Assembly (NCBI RefSeq): GCF_014699115.1
Contig: NZ_JACXAD010000023.1
Location: 1-64,000 of the forward strand
Origin: Hymenobacter montanus
Lineage (GTDB): Bacteria > Bacteroidota > Bacteroidia > Cytophagales > Hymenobacteraceae
Length of the DNA stretch: 64,000 nt
Reading direction: 5' to 3'
A model generated the notes under the pieces. That model did no database searches and had not been told where the DNA came from. It saw nothing but the letters and a program-made list of their open reading frames with translations. Positions 24,995 through 34,273 of the stretch are shown here, piece by piece; positions within the stretch are counted from its first letter, which is position 1; every line of letters starts with the position of its first letter. The translations under genes were made by a program, and so were the position numbers.

Positions 24995-27277
24995 GTGTCG
25001 TCTGCTTCTCCCCGCATCCTGCTGCTCACGCCGCCGCTCACGCAGCTCAATACGCCCTACCCGGCCACGGCCTACATCAAAGGCTTTCTGGTCGGCCGTG
25101 GCTACGCCGTAACCCAGGCCGACCTGGGTTTGCAGCTGGTGCTGCGGCTGTTTTCGGTGGACGGGCTGACCCAGGTTTTTGCTGAAATCGAGGCCGGCAG
25201 CTTCGCCCTTAGCGACAATGCCCAACGGATGGTGCGCCTTAAGAACCGCTACCTGGCCACCATCACGCCCGTCATCCGCTTTCTCCAGAACAAGGACTTG
25301 ACCCTGGCACCCCGCATCTGCCACGGCCGTTTCCTGCCCGAAGCGGGCCGTTTCGACCACGTAGCCGACCTGGAAGCCGCGTTCGGCACCATGGGCCTCA
25401 CCGACCAGGCCCGCCACCTGGCCACGCTGTACCTAGAAGACCTGGCCGACCTCATCAAGGAAACCGTGGGGCCCCACTTTGGCTTCTCGCGCTACGCCGA
25501 AAAGCTGGCCCTCTCAGCCACCAGCTTCGAGCCCCTGCACGAGGCCCTGCAAGCCGCCCCCAACCTGCTCGACCGCCTGCTGCTGGAAGAGCTCGAGGAG
25601 CTGCTGGCTCGCGTGCAGCCTGAAGTGGTGGGCTTCACGGTTCCTTTCCCGGGCAATCTGTACGGCGCGTTGCGACTGGCCCAGCGCATCAAGCAAATCA
25701 GCCCCGCCACGGCCACCGTGATGGGCGGCGGCTACCCCAACACCGAGCTGCGCACCATTCAGGAGCCGCGGTTTTTCGATTACATCGACTTTCTGACCCT
25801 AGACGATGGCGAGGGCCCCTGGCTGCGGCTGCTGGACTACCTGAGCGGCTCAAAGGAGGCAGCCCGGCGTGAGGCTCTGGGTGGCGGCGAAGCCGACGAT
25901 GGGCTGCACTGTGCGCTGCAGCCTGAGCTATACCGTCAGCACGGCAGCAGCCTGCTCCAGCGCACCTTCCGGCGCAACGAGCGCGGGCAAATCGAGTACA
26001 TCAACTACCCGCACCCCGACATTCCGCACCCCGAGGTGGGCACGCCCGACTACTCCGACCTGCCGCTTACCGAGTACCTCTCGGTGCTGGAGGTGCTCAA
26101 CCCCATGCACCGCCTGTGGAGCGACGGCCGCTGGAACAAGCTCACCGTGGCCCACGGCTGCTACTGGAAGCGCTGCTCGTTCTGCGACGTGACCCTGGAC
26201 TACATCGCGCGCTACGAAACCGCGCCCGCAGCCCTGCTCGTGGACCGCATCGAGCAAATCATCGAGCAAACCGGCCAGACCGGGTTTCACTTCGTCGACG
26301 AAGCTGCGCCGCCCCTCGCGTTGCGCGACCTGGCCGTGGAGCTGCTCAAGCGCCGCGTCGCCATCACGTGGTGGGGCAACATCCGCTTCGAGAAAACCTT
26401 CTCGCCCGACCTGTGCCGGCTGCTGGCCGCGGCGGGCTGCATAGCCGTCAGCGGGGGCCTGGAAGTGGCTTCGGACCGGCTGCTGGCCCTCATGGAGAAA
26501 GGCGTAACCATTGCCCAGGTGGCCCGCGTGGCCGCGGGCTTTACCGAGGCCGGCATCATGGTGCACGCTTACTTGATGTACGGCTTCCCTACCCAAACGG
26601 CCCAGGAAACCGTGGACAGCCTCGAAGTAGTCCGCCAGCTGTTTGCGGCCGGCGTGGTGCAAAGCGGCTACTGGCACCGCTTCTCGATGACGGCCCACTC
26701 GCCGGTGGGCAAAAACCCCGCGAAGTACCAGGTGGCCGCCATTGGCCCCGAACCCGCCGGCTTCGCCTGGAACGACCTGTGGCACGATGACCCCCTCGGC
26801 ACCGACCACGAAGCCTTCGGACCGGGCCTGGCCAAGTCGCTCTACAACTACCTACACGGCGTAGCACTCGATGAGCCCCTGAGCTTCTGGTTCGACTTCA
26901 AAACCCCCAGGCCCACCACGCCGCGCCACCTGGTGCAGCAGGCCCTGCAAGCCCCCGACAAGCCGGACTTCGCCAAGCTAAACCAGCGCCTGTTCTGGCT
27001 CGGCAATGCCCCGGCAATCCGCGTGGAGCAAGGTAAAAAGGGCTCCCGCGCCGTGCTTACCTGCTACGAGCAGGCCGAAGACTTTGAGGTGAAAACCAGC
27101 CCCGCGACTGGCCACTGGCTGCACCAGCTCCTCACCCGCCTCAGCACTGATTACGACACCAAACTGCTGCTGAAAGAAGCGGCGGCCACTTTCCCTACCA
27201 CCGAAGGGACGTTCGAGAATTACCTGCAAAACCCAGCCTGGCAGCTCCTGCGTAGCAAGGGGTTGTTACTGATTTAG
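24995..27277 (+). CDS. B12-binding-type radical SAM protein
   Basis: 760 residues starting at GTG. The N-terminal 250 hold a Rossmann-like cobalamin-binding-type domain (ILLLTPPLTQLN; VVGFTVPFPGNLYGALRLA; VMGGGYPNTE) but lack the DxHxxG motif, so B12 may not be bound base-off. The radical SAM domain has its cluster cysteines at C389, C394 and C397 (GCYWKRCSFCD), a CX4CX2C spacing instead of CX3CX2C. Later segments include FHFVDEAAPP, WWGNIRFEK and a GLEVASDRLL motif. It should cleave SAM to a 5'-deoxyadenosyl radical; the substrate is unknown. No partner or precursor peptide gene is seen on either side. Confidence 0.85.
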   Translation: MSSASPRILLLTPPLTQLNTPYPATAYIKGFLVGRGYAVTQADLGLQLVLRLFSVDGLTQVFAEIEAGSFALSDNAQRMVRLKNRYLATITPVIRFLQNKDLTLAPRICHGRFLPEAGRFDHVADLEAAFGTMGLTDQARHLATLYLEDLADLIKETVGPHFGFSRYAEKLALSATSFEPLHEALQAAPNLLDRLLLEELEELLARVQPEVVGFTVPFPGNLYGALRLAQRIKQISPATATVMGGGYPNTELRTIQEPRFFDYIDFLTLDDGEGPWLRLLDYLSGSKEAARREALGGGEADDGLHCALQPELYRQHGSSLLQRTFRRNERGQIEYINYPHPDIPHPEVGTPDYSDLPLTEYLSVLEVLNPMHRLWSDGRWNKLTVAHGCYWKRCSFCDVTLDYIARYETAPAALLVDRIEQIIEQTGQTGFHFVDEAAPPLALRDLAVELLKRRVAITWWGNIRFEKTFSPDLCRLLAAAGCIAVSGGLEVASDRLLALMEKGVTIAQVARVAAGFTEAGIMVHAYLMYGFPTQTAQETVDSLEVVRQLFAAGVVQSGYWHRFSMTAHSPVGKNPAKYQVAAIGPEPAGFAWNDLWHDDPLGTDHEAFGPGLAKSLYNYLHGVALDEPLSFWFDFKTPRPTTPRHLVQQALQAPDKPDFAKLNQRLFWLGNAPAIRVEQGKKGSRAVLTCYEQAEDFEVKTSPATGHWLHQLLTRLSTDYDTKLLLKEAAATFPTTEGTFENYLQNPAWQLLRSKGLLLI

Positions 27278-27393
27278 CGCGAATTCGGGTCAACAACTAC
27301 AATAGGCCAAAGAATACATAGTATTAAAAAAGCATTTACAGTAGGTGACTATGAATTTTTAAACTCAATCTTACACTACCCAACCCTCATACT

Positions 27394-29001
27394 ATGAAAT
27401 ACGGTCTACTACGGATTGCCCTTCCACTAATAAGCTTGCTGGGCATGAGCCACCTTACACGGGCGCAGGCAGAAATAGATGCCACTTTTGGCAATAACGG
27501 ACGGGTTTTCACCACCTTCTCCGCAGCTCCCACCAGCGATGCGGCAGCGGCGGTGACGCTCCAGCCGGATGGCAAGCTCGTCGTGGCTGGGCAAGGCAAC
27601 GCGGGCCTGGAAATGGCCCGCTATACCACTACCGGGGCGCTTGATGCCACGTTCGGCACGGGCGGCAAGGTAATAGTCCCGCTTGCGGGCTCACCTAGTC
27701 CGACGTGCATGCCCCGCGCCTATAACCCGCCCGGTTTCGGCACGGCGTACAGTGTGTGTCTGCAAGCCGACGGCAAGGTGGTAGTCGCGGGCGCTGTCAA
27801 AGGGGACTCATTCGTGGCTCGCTTCCTGGCTAATGGTACACTTGATGCGGGCTTCGGAACCAACGGCGTAACGTACATCTGCGGGGGAACCGTGAGCGGC
27901 TACGCCGTTCGGGTCGGGCAGCAGCCTACCGGCGAATTAATCGTGATGGGCCACGCTGTGGGCATCAACGTGGGCGACTATCCTCTACCAGCGGGCAATG
28001 CTTTCGTGTACCGCCTGCAAGCCAATGGTAGCCGCGACAGCGGCTATAGCAGCGGCCTCGGAGCATACGGCCGGCTTACCGATGGCCTCGTGGATAACGC
28101 AGGCCGGGCCTTGGGAGTAGGTTTTGAAGATGGATTTTTCACTAACCCGAGCACCGTCACCCGACGGTTAGTTGTGTTGAAGGTTTTGGCCAATGGCACC
28201 GCCGACCCTACGTTTGGCACAGCCGGTATCGCCGCGCTGAACCAGTTCAACAATCAGCCGGTAATGGGCCGGGCCATTGCCCAGATGCCAAACGGCCAGA
28301 TACTCGTATTGGGCGAAACTGACGTGCTAAACCCGTCTTTGTTCTTAGCTCGTTTCAACGCTAATGGAACGCTGGACGCTTCATTCGGCACCAATGGGAC
28401 GACTGACCTGGGCCCGGCAGCCTTCAACGCCTTCCCGGAGATGAGCTTGCAGGCCGACGGTAAAATTGTGCTGGTGGGCACCCTCAACGGCGACTTCGTA
28501 TTGCGCCGGCTTTTACCCAGCGGCCAACCAGATACGGGCTACGGCCTCAACGGCTACGTGACGATAAATGAAGATGTAGACGACCAACTGAAAGACGTGT
28601 TGATCCAGCCCGATGGCAGCGCCGTAGCCGTTGGCTACGCAGCCGGCCCGGCGGGCCAGAACAGCCGCTTCGCGGTGCTGCGGGTGCTGCCCACCGGCCG
28701 GGCACTGGCTTCCGCGGTAGGCTTCAGCGGGGCCGCCGCGTTGCGCGCCGTACCTAACCCCAGCAGTGGGGCGCAGCTACAGGTGGAAATGAACTGGCCG
28801 GCGGCCGTGCACCAGCCCGTGTCCGTGGAGCTGCTCTCCCCCATGGGCCAAGTAGTGACCCAGACCACGCTCAGCCCCGTTGGAGCGGGGGAGCGGCGGC
28901 AGGCGAAGCTCGCGCCGGACCAGGTGCTCGCGGCTGGGCTGTACGTATTGCGGGCGCGTTGCGCCACCGGCGTACTGACCAGCAAAGTGTTGGTGCAGTA
29001 A
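27394..29001 (+). CDS. Secreted delta-60-repeat protein with T9SS sorting domain
   Basis: 535 residues. A signal peptide (about 1-24, ending TRAQA) is followed by repeated units of the form LDATFGTGGKV...LQPDGKLVVAG (residues about 30-430), the delta-60/WD-like beta-propeller repeats common in predicted surface proteins. The C-terminal 80 residues (AVPNPSSGAQLQVEM...LSPMGQVVTQ...GLYVLRARC...KVLVQ) form a type IX sorting domain. It is likely a secreted or surface adhesin-like propeller. No enzymatic residue is seen. Confidence 0.83.
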   Translation: MKYGLLRIALPLISLLGMSHLTRAQAEIDATFGNNGRVFTTFSAAPTSDAAAAVTLQPDGKLVVAGQGNAGLEMARYTTTGALDATFGTGGKVIVPLAGSPSPTCMPRAYNPPGFGTAYSVCLQADGKVVVAGAVKGDSFVARFLANGTLDAGFGTNGVTYICGGTVSGYAVRVGQQPTGELIVMGHAVGINVGDYPLPAGNAFVYRLQANGSRDSGYSSGLGAYGRLTDGLVDNAGRALGVGFEDGFFTNPSTVTRRLVVLKVLANGTADPTFGTAGIAALNQFNNQPVMGRAIAQMPNGQILVLGETDVLNPSLFLARFNANGTLDASFGTNGTTDLGPAAFNAFPEMSLQADGKIVLVGTLNGDFVLRRLLPSGQPDTGYGLNGYVTINEDVDDQLKDVLIQPDGSAVAVGYAAGPAGQNSRFAVLRVLPTGRALASAVGFSGAAALRAVPNPSSGAQLQVEMNWPAAVHQPVSVELLSPMGQVVTQTTLSPVGAGERRQAKLAPDQVLAAGLYVLRARCATGVLTSKVLVQ

Positions 29002-29038
29002 ACTTCAGAAAAGGGTGCCGGGGCAGTAGGGCATTTGG

Positions 29039-30067
29039 CTATCGGCTGCGCAGCCACGCGGTTACGTCGCCGGGCAAGCCCGCTCCGAATTGCGGGTAAG
29101 CCCGACCCGACACGAGCAAGTCGGGCCCAGCGGCGCGGTAGGCGCGCACGGCGCTGCCGCGCCCAGCGCCCAGCACCGCGCGCCAGGCGGCCGCCCGTTG
29201 GGGGGCCGAGGCCCCGCCATACAGGCCCAACACCGGCATCTTGCGCCGGGCTAGCTCCCGGAAGGCGGGGTCGGGATCGGCGTTTTGGGCAATGAAAAAG
29301 GCCAGCCGGGGCGCGCCGGGGCCCGTACCGGCCTGCACCAGCGCCGGGGCCCGGGCCCCGGCAGCCCAGGCGCCCACCTTGGCCGTGTCGGCCCCGGGGG
29401 TGTTGCGCAGCAGGCGCACGGCCGCTTGCAGGCGCGGCATTTCCGCCGCGGCGCTGGTCGAGCCAATTGCCGGCAGCAGCAGGACGATGACGCCATCGCG
29501 CGCCAGCCCATCGGCCCAGAGGGCAGCGGCGGCGGCCGTCACCGTGTCGGGCAGCATCATGAGGGCGGCGCCCGGCGTACTGGTGTCGGAAGGAGCAAAC
29601 AGCCAGGCCGAGCCGGTGGCCTGCGGTATTTCTTCGACGCGGTACGTGCTGGCCGCGGGCTCGCCGCGCTTCACCAGGATGGCGTTGAACCTAGTGGTAT
29701 CCAGGTTGAGGGAGCCGCGCCAGAAGTCGCCCTCCAGCTTCAGGGTCAGTACTTCGCCGGGCCGGGCCGGGCGCGTGAGGCGCAGCTCGTTATTGCTGAA
29801 CAGCAGGGTATCGGCCACGAAGTTGAGGGTCCCGGCGGTGGGCGCCGTGAACTCGGCCTCGTAGTGGCCGGGGCTGGGGTGGCGGATGTCGAGCGCGGCG
29901 CGCAGGTCAGCCTGGCCGGGGGTGCCAAGGCTGCCTTCGTAGTGAGCCACGGGCGGGATCGCGCTCCGGGCCTGTTCACGCTGCGCCTGGCAGGCCGTTA
30001 GCCCCACGGCCCAGAGCAAGCCCAGGCCGCCGCTCAGCAGGCGGGCGGGGCGAATAATCGAATGCAT
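29039..30067 (-). CDS. Lipoprotein with degenerate alpha/beta-hydrolase-like domain
   Basis: 342 residues from the ATG at 30065-30067; a second ATG 15 bases upstream is possible. The lipobox LTAC at about residue 23-26 predicts acylation. The first half is beta-rich (about 40-150). The second half has alpha/beta-hydrolase features (VIVLLLPAIGSTS; KVGAWAAGARAPALV; MPVLGLYGG), but the nucleophile elbow reads GAWAAG, so the serine is missing. It probably does not hydrolyse by the classical route. The frame is open far upstream, but that part overlaps a GNAT gene and is not used. Confidence 0.65.
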   Translation of the reverse strand: MHSIIRPARLLSGGLGLLWAVGLTACQAQREQARSAIPPVAHYEGSLGTPGQADLRAALDIRHPSPGHYEAEFTAPTAGTLNFVADTLLFSNNELRLTRPARPGEVLTLKLEGDFWRGSLNLDTTRFNAILVKRGEPAASTYRVEEIPQATGSAWLFAPSDTSTPGAALMMLPDTVTAAAAALWADGLARDGVIVLLLPAIGSTSAAAEMPRLQAAVRLLRNTPGADTAKVGAWAAGARAPALVQAGTGPGAPRLAFFIAQNADPDPAFRELARRKMPVLGLYGGASAPQRAAAWRAVLGAGRGSAVRAYRAAGPDLLVSGRAYPQFGAGLPGDVTAWLRSR

Positions 30068-30099
30068 CACAGGAATAGGCATTCCCAAAAGTAGCCAGT

Positions 30100-30645
30100 T
30101 TAACGGCCCGCCAATCCTTTGCGCAAAATCAGGTCGGTTTGCACGTCCTGCCCCAGTCGAAATTCGTGCTGGCCCACGGCCCGAAAGCCGAACCGCTGGT
30201 AGAAGGCCCGGGCCCGGTCGTTCTTCTCCCACACACCCAGCACCACGGCCGAGCAGTGCAGCTGCTCGGCCAGGGCCAGGATGCCGCGCATCAGGGCCGC
30301 GCCCAGGCCGGTGCCCTGCCAGTCGTCGCGCACGTACAACCGCTGGATTTCGAGGCGGCCCGCCTGGTCCTGGTCGGCGGGCAAGCCCAGGGCCGAATTG
30401 TCGCGCAGCTTGGCGTAGCCCACCAGCTCGGCCTGCATGTGGGCCAGCAGGAAGGTGTTTTCGCGGTCTTGCAGCTCGGCGAGCTGGATGTCGGGGCCAA
30501 AGTTTTCGGCCAGGTACGCGGCCAGGTCGGCCGGCGAGCAGGAGGCCCCGAAGGCTTCCTGAAAGGTTTGGCGGCCCAGGTCGGCCAGCTGAGCGGCGGT
30601 AGCGGCGTTGGCCTTGGCCAGCGAGATGCGCAGGGGAGATGACAT
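30100..30645 (-). CDS. GNAT-family N-acetyltransferase
   Basis: 181 residues from ATG at 30643-30645. It has the acetyl-CoA site as RDDWQGTGLGAALMRGIL (about 107-124), preceded by LEIQRLYV and followed by LGVWEKNDRARAFYQRFGF, the typical V-x-x-x-N-x-x-A-x-x-F-Y-x-x-x-G-F motif. The start was chosen for the clean MSSPLRI beginning; an upstream start adds 61 unrelated residues. It is similar in type to spermine/spermidine-like acetyltransferases; substrate unknown. Followed 32 bp later by the lipoprotein gene. Confidence 0.88.
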   Translation of the reverse strand: MSSPLRISLAKANAATAAQLADLGRQTFQEAFGASCSPADLAAYLAENFGPDIQLAELQDRENTFLLAHMQAELVGYAKLRDNSALGLPADQDQAGRLEIQRLYVRDDWQGTGLGAALMRGILALAEQLHCSAVVLGVWEKNDRARAFYQRFGFRAVGQHEFRLGQDVQTDLILRKGLAGR

Positions 30646-30674
30646 CCCGCAAAGGTCGAGCAGCGCCCGCCGAT

Positions 30675-30941
30675 TTACAGCATCCCGTCGGTGTTCGGGT
30701 TGCGCCGGGTGGGGGCGCCGCGTCGCAGACCCAGCCCCATGCGCATCAGCAGCCCGCTGGCTAGCAACCCCAACAGGTTCGCACTTAGCAGCATCGCCGA
30801 AGGATTTTGGTAAGCGCCGGTGCTCCAACTGTACACGGCCACGTACACTCTCAGCAGCAGCCCCACGGCTAGCATGCCCCCGCTGATTACGAGCATCCAG
30901 CCGACTAAGCGGCGCGTAGCAGGAGGGAGGGGAGCTGCCAT
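30675..30941 (-). CDS. Small two-helix membrane protein
   Basis: 88 residues with hydrophobic segments at about 11-34 and 48-68, and a basic C-terminal tail (RRGAPTRRNPN). No recognised family. It precedes the GNAT gene on the same strand by 29 bp, so both may be co-transcribed. Confidence 0.5.
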   Translation of the reverse strand: MAAPLPPATRRLVGWMLVISGGMLAVGLLLRVYVAVYSWSTGAYQNPSAMLLSANLLGLLASGLLMRMGLGLRRGAPTRRNPNTDGML

Positions 30942-30995
30942 GGTGGCTCTTTCATACGAGGCCCGTCAAGGCGGGGTTCAGGCCGCCCCACCTTA

Positions 30996-31025
30996 TTGCG
31001 AATCCGGTTCTTTGGCGTAATTTCG
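30996..31025 (+). promoter_or_regulatory. Promoter of tRNA-Gly
   Basis: TTG at 30996-30998, a 19-bp spacer and TAATTTCG at 31018-31025 (one base off TAnnTTTG). The first tRNA base lies 16 bp downstream. Confidence 0.5.
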
Positions 31026-31040
31026 TTGTACCAATACCCC

Positions 31041-31113
31041 GCGAGAGTAGCTCAGTTGGTAGAGCATCAGCTTCCCAAGCTGAGGGTCGCGAGTTCGAAC
31101 CTCGTTTCTCGCT
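31041..31113 (+). tRNA. tRNA-Gly, anticodon CCC
   Basis: A 73-base cloverleaf. The acceptor stem GCGAGAG pairs with TTCTCGC (one G-U), the D arm is GCTC...GAGC, the anticodon stem TCAGC/GCTGA encloses loop TTCCCAA (anticodon CCC), and the T arm GCGAG-TTCGAAC-CTCGT has the invariant loop. No CCA is encoded. It marks the left side of the restriction locus; no direct repeat of its 3' end was noticed downstream. Confidence 0.95.
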
Positions 31114-31121
31114 CATTGATT

Positions 31122-31163
31122 AACAGCCATTTAGGTCGTATCCTAAGTGGCTGTTTTGTTTTT
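31122..31163 (+). terminator. Intrinsic terminator after tRNA-Gly
   Basis: AACAGCCATTTAGG (31122-31135) pairs with CCTAAGTGGCTGTT (31142-31155), 14 bp with one wobble and a 6-base loop, followed by TTGTTTTTC. It separates the tRNA from the hsd operon. Confidence 0.85.
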
Positions 31164-31300
31164 CAATTACATTTTAAATTACACAAGTTGATTTTAGCTA
31201 CGTTTGCTATAATTCTACTTAATCATGCTCGTGGTCATGAATTCTTATACCACACGCTTTAATACAGTCATTTAGAGCCGACCTACCGCACTCTCTACCA

Positions 31301-34273
31301 ATGGTAAACGAACAACAAATCGAGTACGGCTTCATCGGCGACCTGCAGCGCCTCAAGTACACCTACCGCGACGACATCCGCAACAACACCGAGCTGGAGC
31401 GCAACTTCCGTGAGAGGTTTGAGGCCCTGAACCGCGTCACGCTCTCCGACGCGGAGTTCAGTCGCCTGCGGGACGAAATCGTGAACCCCGATGTGTTCGT
31501 GGCGTCCAAAACGCTGCGGGCGCGCAATACCTTTATCCGGGAAGACGGCACGCCGTTGCAGTACACGCTGGTCAACATCAAGGACTGGTGCAAGAACGAG
31601 TTTGAGGTCATCAACCAGCTGCGCATCAACACGGCCAGCAGCTTCCACCGCTACGACGTCATCCTGCTCCTCAACGGCCTGCCGCTGGTGCAAATTGAGC
31701 TGAAGACGCTGGACGTGACGCCGCGCAAAGCGATGAAGCAGATAGCCGACTACAAGAACGACCACGGCGCGAGCTATACCAATACGCTTCTGTGCTTCGT
31801 GCAACTGTTCATCGTATCCAACCGCACCAGCACCTACTACCTAGCCAACAACCGTCGGGAGCATTTCGACTTCTCGGCCGACGAGCAGTTTCTGCCGGTA
31901 TACCAGTACGCCGACGAGAAAAACCGGAAAATCAACCACCTCAGCGAGTTTGCCGAGAAGTTCCTGACCAAGTGCACCCTGGCCGAAATGATTAGCCGCT
32001 ACATGGTGCTGGTGGAAAGCGAGCAACGGCTGCTGGTAATGCGCCCCTACCAGATCTACGCGGTGAAGGCCATCGTCGACTGCATTCACCAGAACCGAGG
32101 CAACGGCTACATCTGGCACACCACCGGCAGCGGCAAAACGCTCACCTCGTTCAAGGCCTCCACGCTGCTCAAGGACAACCCCGACATCGAGAAGTGCCTG
32201 TTTGTGGTGGACCGCAAGGACCTGGACCGCCAGACCCGGGAGGAGTTCAACAAGTTTCAGGAAGGCTGCGTGGAGGAGAACACCAACACCGGGGCCCTAG
32301 TGCGCCGCCTGCTCTCCGACGACTACGCCGACAAGGTCATCGTGACCACCATCCAGAAGCTGGGCCTGGCCCTCGACCCCAGCCACCCCAAAGACTATAA
32401 AACCCAGCTCCAGCCCCTCAGCCACAAGCGGGTGGTGCTCATCTTCGACGAGTGCCACCGCTCGCAGTTCGGCGAAAACCACAAGGCCATCAAGGCGTTT
32501 TTTCCGAAGGCTCAGCTGTTCGGCTTTACCGGCACACCCATCTTTGAGGACAATGCCATCTACACGCAGGTAGATGGGCGGGAGGCGTCGTACCAAACCA
32601 CGGAAGACATTTTCCAGAAGTGCCTGCACTCCTACACCATCACCCACGCCATCGAGGACAAAAACGTGCTGCGCTTTCACGTCGACTACTTCAAGCCTGA
32701 TGGCAAGCCCGGCGCTGCCCCCGGCTCCGGCCCGGCTCAGCAGGCCGTGGTGAAGTACATCCTGGAAAAACACGACGCGGCCACCCTGCAACGCCGCTTC
32801 AACGCGGTGCTGGCTACCCAGAGCATCAACGACGCCATTGCCTACTACGACCTGTTCCGGCAGGAGCAGACAAAACGAGACGGCGAACCCGACTTCCGGC
32901 CCCTGCACATTGCCTGCGTGTTTTCGCCGCCCGCCGAGGGCAACGCCGATGTGCGCCAGATTCAGGAAGACCTGCCCACCGAAAAGCAGGATAACCAGGT
33001 AGAGCCCGACGCGAAGAAAGACGCCCTCAAGCGCATCATCCACGACTACAACCAGCAGTACGGCACCAACCACCACCTCGGCGAGTTCGACCTGTATTAC
33101 CAGGATGTACAGCAGCGCATTAAGGCTCAGAAGTGGCCGGTGGCAGACTACCCGCGCCACGAGCGTATCGACATCACCATCGTGGTCGACATGCTGCTCA
33201 CGGGCTTCGACTCCAAGTACCTTAACACCCTCTACGTCGATAAAAACCTGAAGCACCACGGCCTCATCCAGGCGTTTTCGCGCACCAACCGCGTACTCAA
33301 CGACACCAAGCCCTATGGCCACGTGCTCGACTTCCGGCAGCAGCAGCCGGCCGTGGACGCGGCCATTGCCCTGTTCTCGGGCATCGAAAACAAGCAGGAC
33401 CCTAAGGAAATCTGGCTGGTGGCTCCCGCGTCGGAGGTGATGAAGGACTACGAGAAAGCCGTGCAGGCCCTCGAAAGCTTCATGCAGGGGCACGGCCTGC
33501 CCGCCGCCCCCGAGGAAGTAGCCAACCTGCAGGGCGACCTGGCCCGCGGCGAGTTCATCAACACGTTCAAGGAAGTGCAGCGCTTGCGCACCCAGCTCGA
33601 CCAGTACACCGACCTGGGCGAGCCCGAAAAAGCCCAGCTCGAAACCCTGCTGCCCCTCGACGACCTGCGCGCCTTCCGGGGCCAGTACCTCGAAACCGCC
33701 AAGCGCCTGCGCGACCAGCAGGGCAAGGGCAAAAACCCCGCTCCCCCCAACGGGGTACAGTTCGACCTCGACTTTGAGTTCGTGCTCTTTGCCTCGGCCA
33801 TCATCGACTACGATTACATCATGGGCCTGATGGCTGCCAGCACCACGCAGGCGCCGAAGAAGCAGAAGCTGACGCGCGAGCAGATTATTGCCCTGCTGGG
33901 CTCCAGCGCCAACCTGATGGATGAGGCTGACGACCTGACCGCTTACTTTGCCGGCCTGCCCACCGACCGCGGCTTTACCGAGGCTGAAATTCGCGACGGC
34001 TACGAGGCTTTCAAGGCGGAAAAAACGGCCGCCGCGCAGGCCGCTATTGCCGCCCGGCATGGGCTGGCGGTGGAGGCCCTCACGGCCTTCGTGGACGGCA
34101 TCCTGCGGCGGATGATTTTTGACAGCGAAGGGCTGGGCGACCTGCTGGCGCCGCTGGGCCTGGGCTGGAAAGCGCGCGCCGCCAAGGAAGGCGAGCTGAT
34201 GGCCGACCTCATTCCGTTGTTACAGAAACGGGCTCAGGGACGTGAAATCTCCGGCCTGGCAGCGTATGAATAG
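31301..34273 (+). CDS. hsdR: Type I restriction enzyme R subunit
   Basis: 990 residues, normal for HsdR. The N-terminal PD-(D/E)XK nuclease domain carries YDVILLLNGLPLVQIELK (about 115-133). The translocase follows: Walker A HTTGSGKT (about 273-280), motif II IFDECHRSQ (about 380), motif III FGFTGTP, and motif VI QAFSRTNRV. The C-terminal about 200 residues are the helical region that contacts HsdM. It translocates and cuts DNA when the complex meets unmodified sites. Start ATG at 31301. The stop overlaps the next start by 8 bases, so it opens a translationally coupled operon. Confidence 0.95.
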   Translation: MVNEQQIEYGFIGDLQRLKYTYRDDIRNNTELERNFRERFEALNRVTLSDAEFSRLRDEIVNPDVFVASKTLRARNTFIREDGTPLQYTLVNIKDWCKNEFEVINQLRINTASSFHRYDVILLLNGLPLVQIELKTLDVTPRKAMKQIADYKNDHGASYTNTLLCFVQLFIVSNRTSTYYLANNRREHFDFSADEQFLPVYQYADEKNRKINHLSEFAEKFLTKCTLAEMISRYMVLVESEQRLLVMRPYQIYAVKAIVDCIHQNRGNGYIWHTTGSGKTLTSFKASTLLKDNPDIEKCLFVVDRKDLDRQTREEFNKFQEGCVEENTNTGALVRRLLSDDYADKVIVTTIQKLGLALDPSHPKDYKTQLQPLSHKRVVLIFDECHRSQFGENHKAIKAFFPKAQLFGFTGTPIFEDNAIYTQVDGREASYQTTEDIFQKCLHSYTITHAIEDKNVLRFHVDYFKPDGKPGAAPGSGPAQQAVVKYILEKHDAATLQRRFNAVLATQSINDAIAYYDLFRQEQTKRDGEPDFRPLHIACVFSPPAEGNADVRQIQEDLPTEKQDNQVEPDAKKDALKRIIHDYNQQYGTNHHLGEFDLYYQDVQQRIKAQKWPVADYPRHERIDITIVVDMLLTGFDSKYLNTLYVDKNLKHHGLIQAFSRTNRVLNDTKPYGHVLDFRQQQPAVDAAIALFSGIENKQDPKEIWLVAPASEVMKDYEKAVQALESFMQGHGLPAAPEEVANLQGDLARGEFINTFKEVQRLRTQLDQYTDLGEPEKAQLETLLPLDDLRAFRGQYLETAKRLRDQQGKGKNPAPPNGVQFDLDFEFVLFASAIIDYDYIMGLMAASTTQAPKKQKLTREQIIALLGSSANLMDEADDLTAYFAGLPTDRGFTEAEIRDGYEAFKAEKTAAAQAAIAARHGLAVEALTAFVDGILRRMIFDSEGLGDLLAPLGLGWKARAAKEGELMADLIPLLQKRAQGREISGLAAYE

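Noticed and set aside
30068..30652. N-terminal extension of the lipoprotein gene at 29039
   Set aside because: It runs antisense-frame through the GNAT gene and is Arg/Pro-rich; the lipoprotein signal peptide begins at 30067.
32297..34060. 587-residue open frame on the minus strand inside hsdR
   Set aside because: GC-rich shadow of hsdR; Val/Gly/Leu-rich translation without motifs. The same applies to long minus-strand frames within hsdM and fumC.
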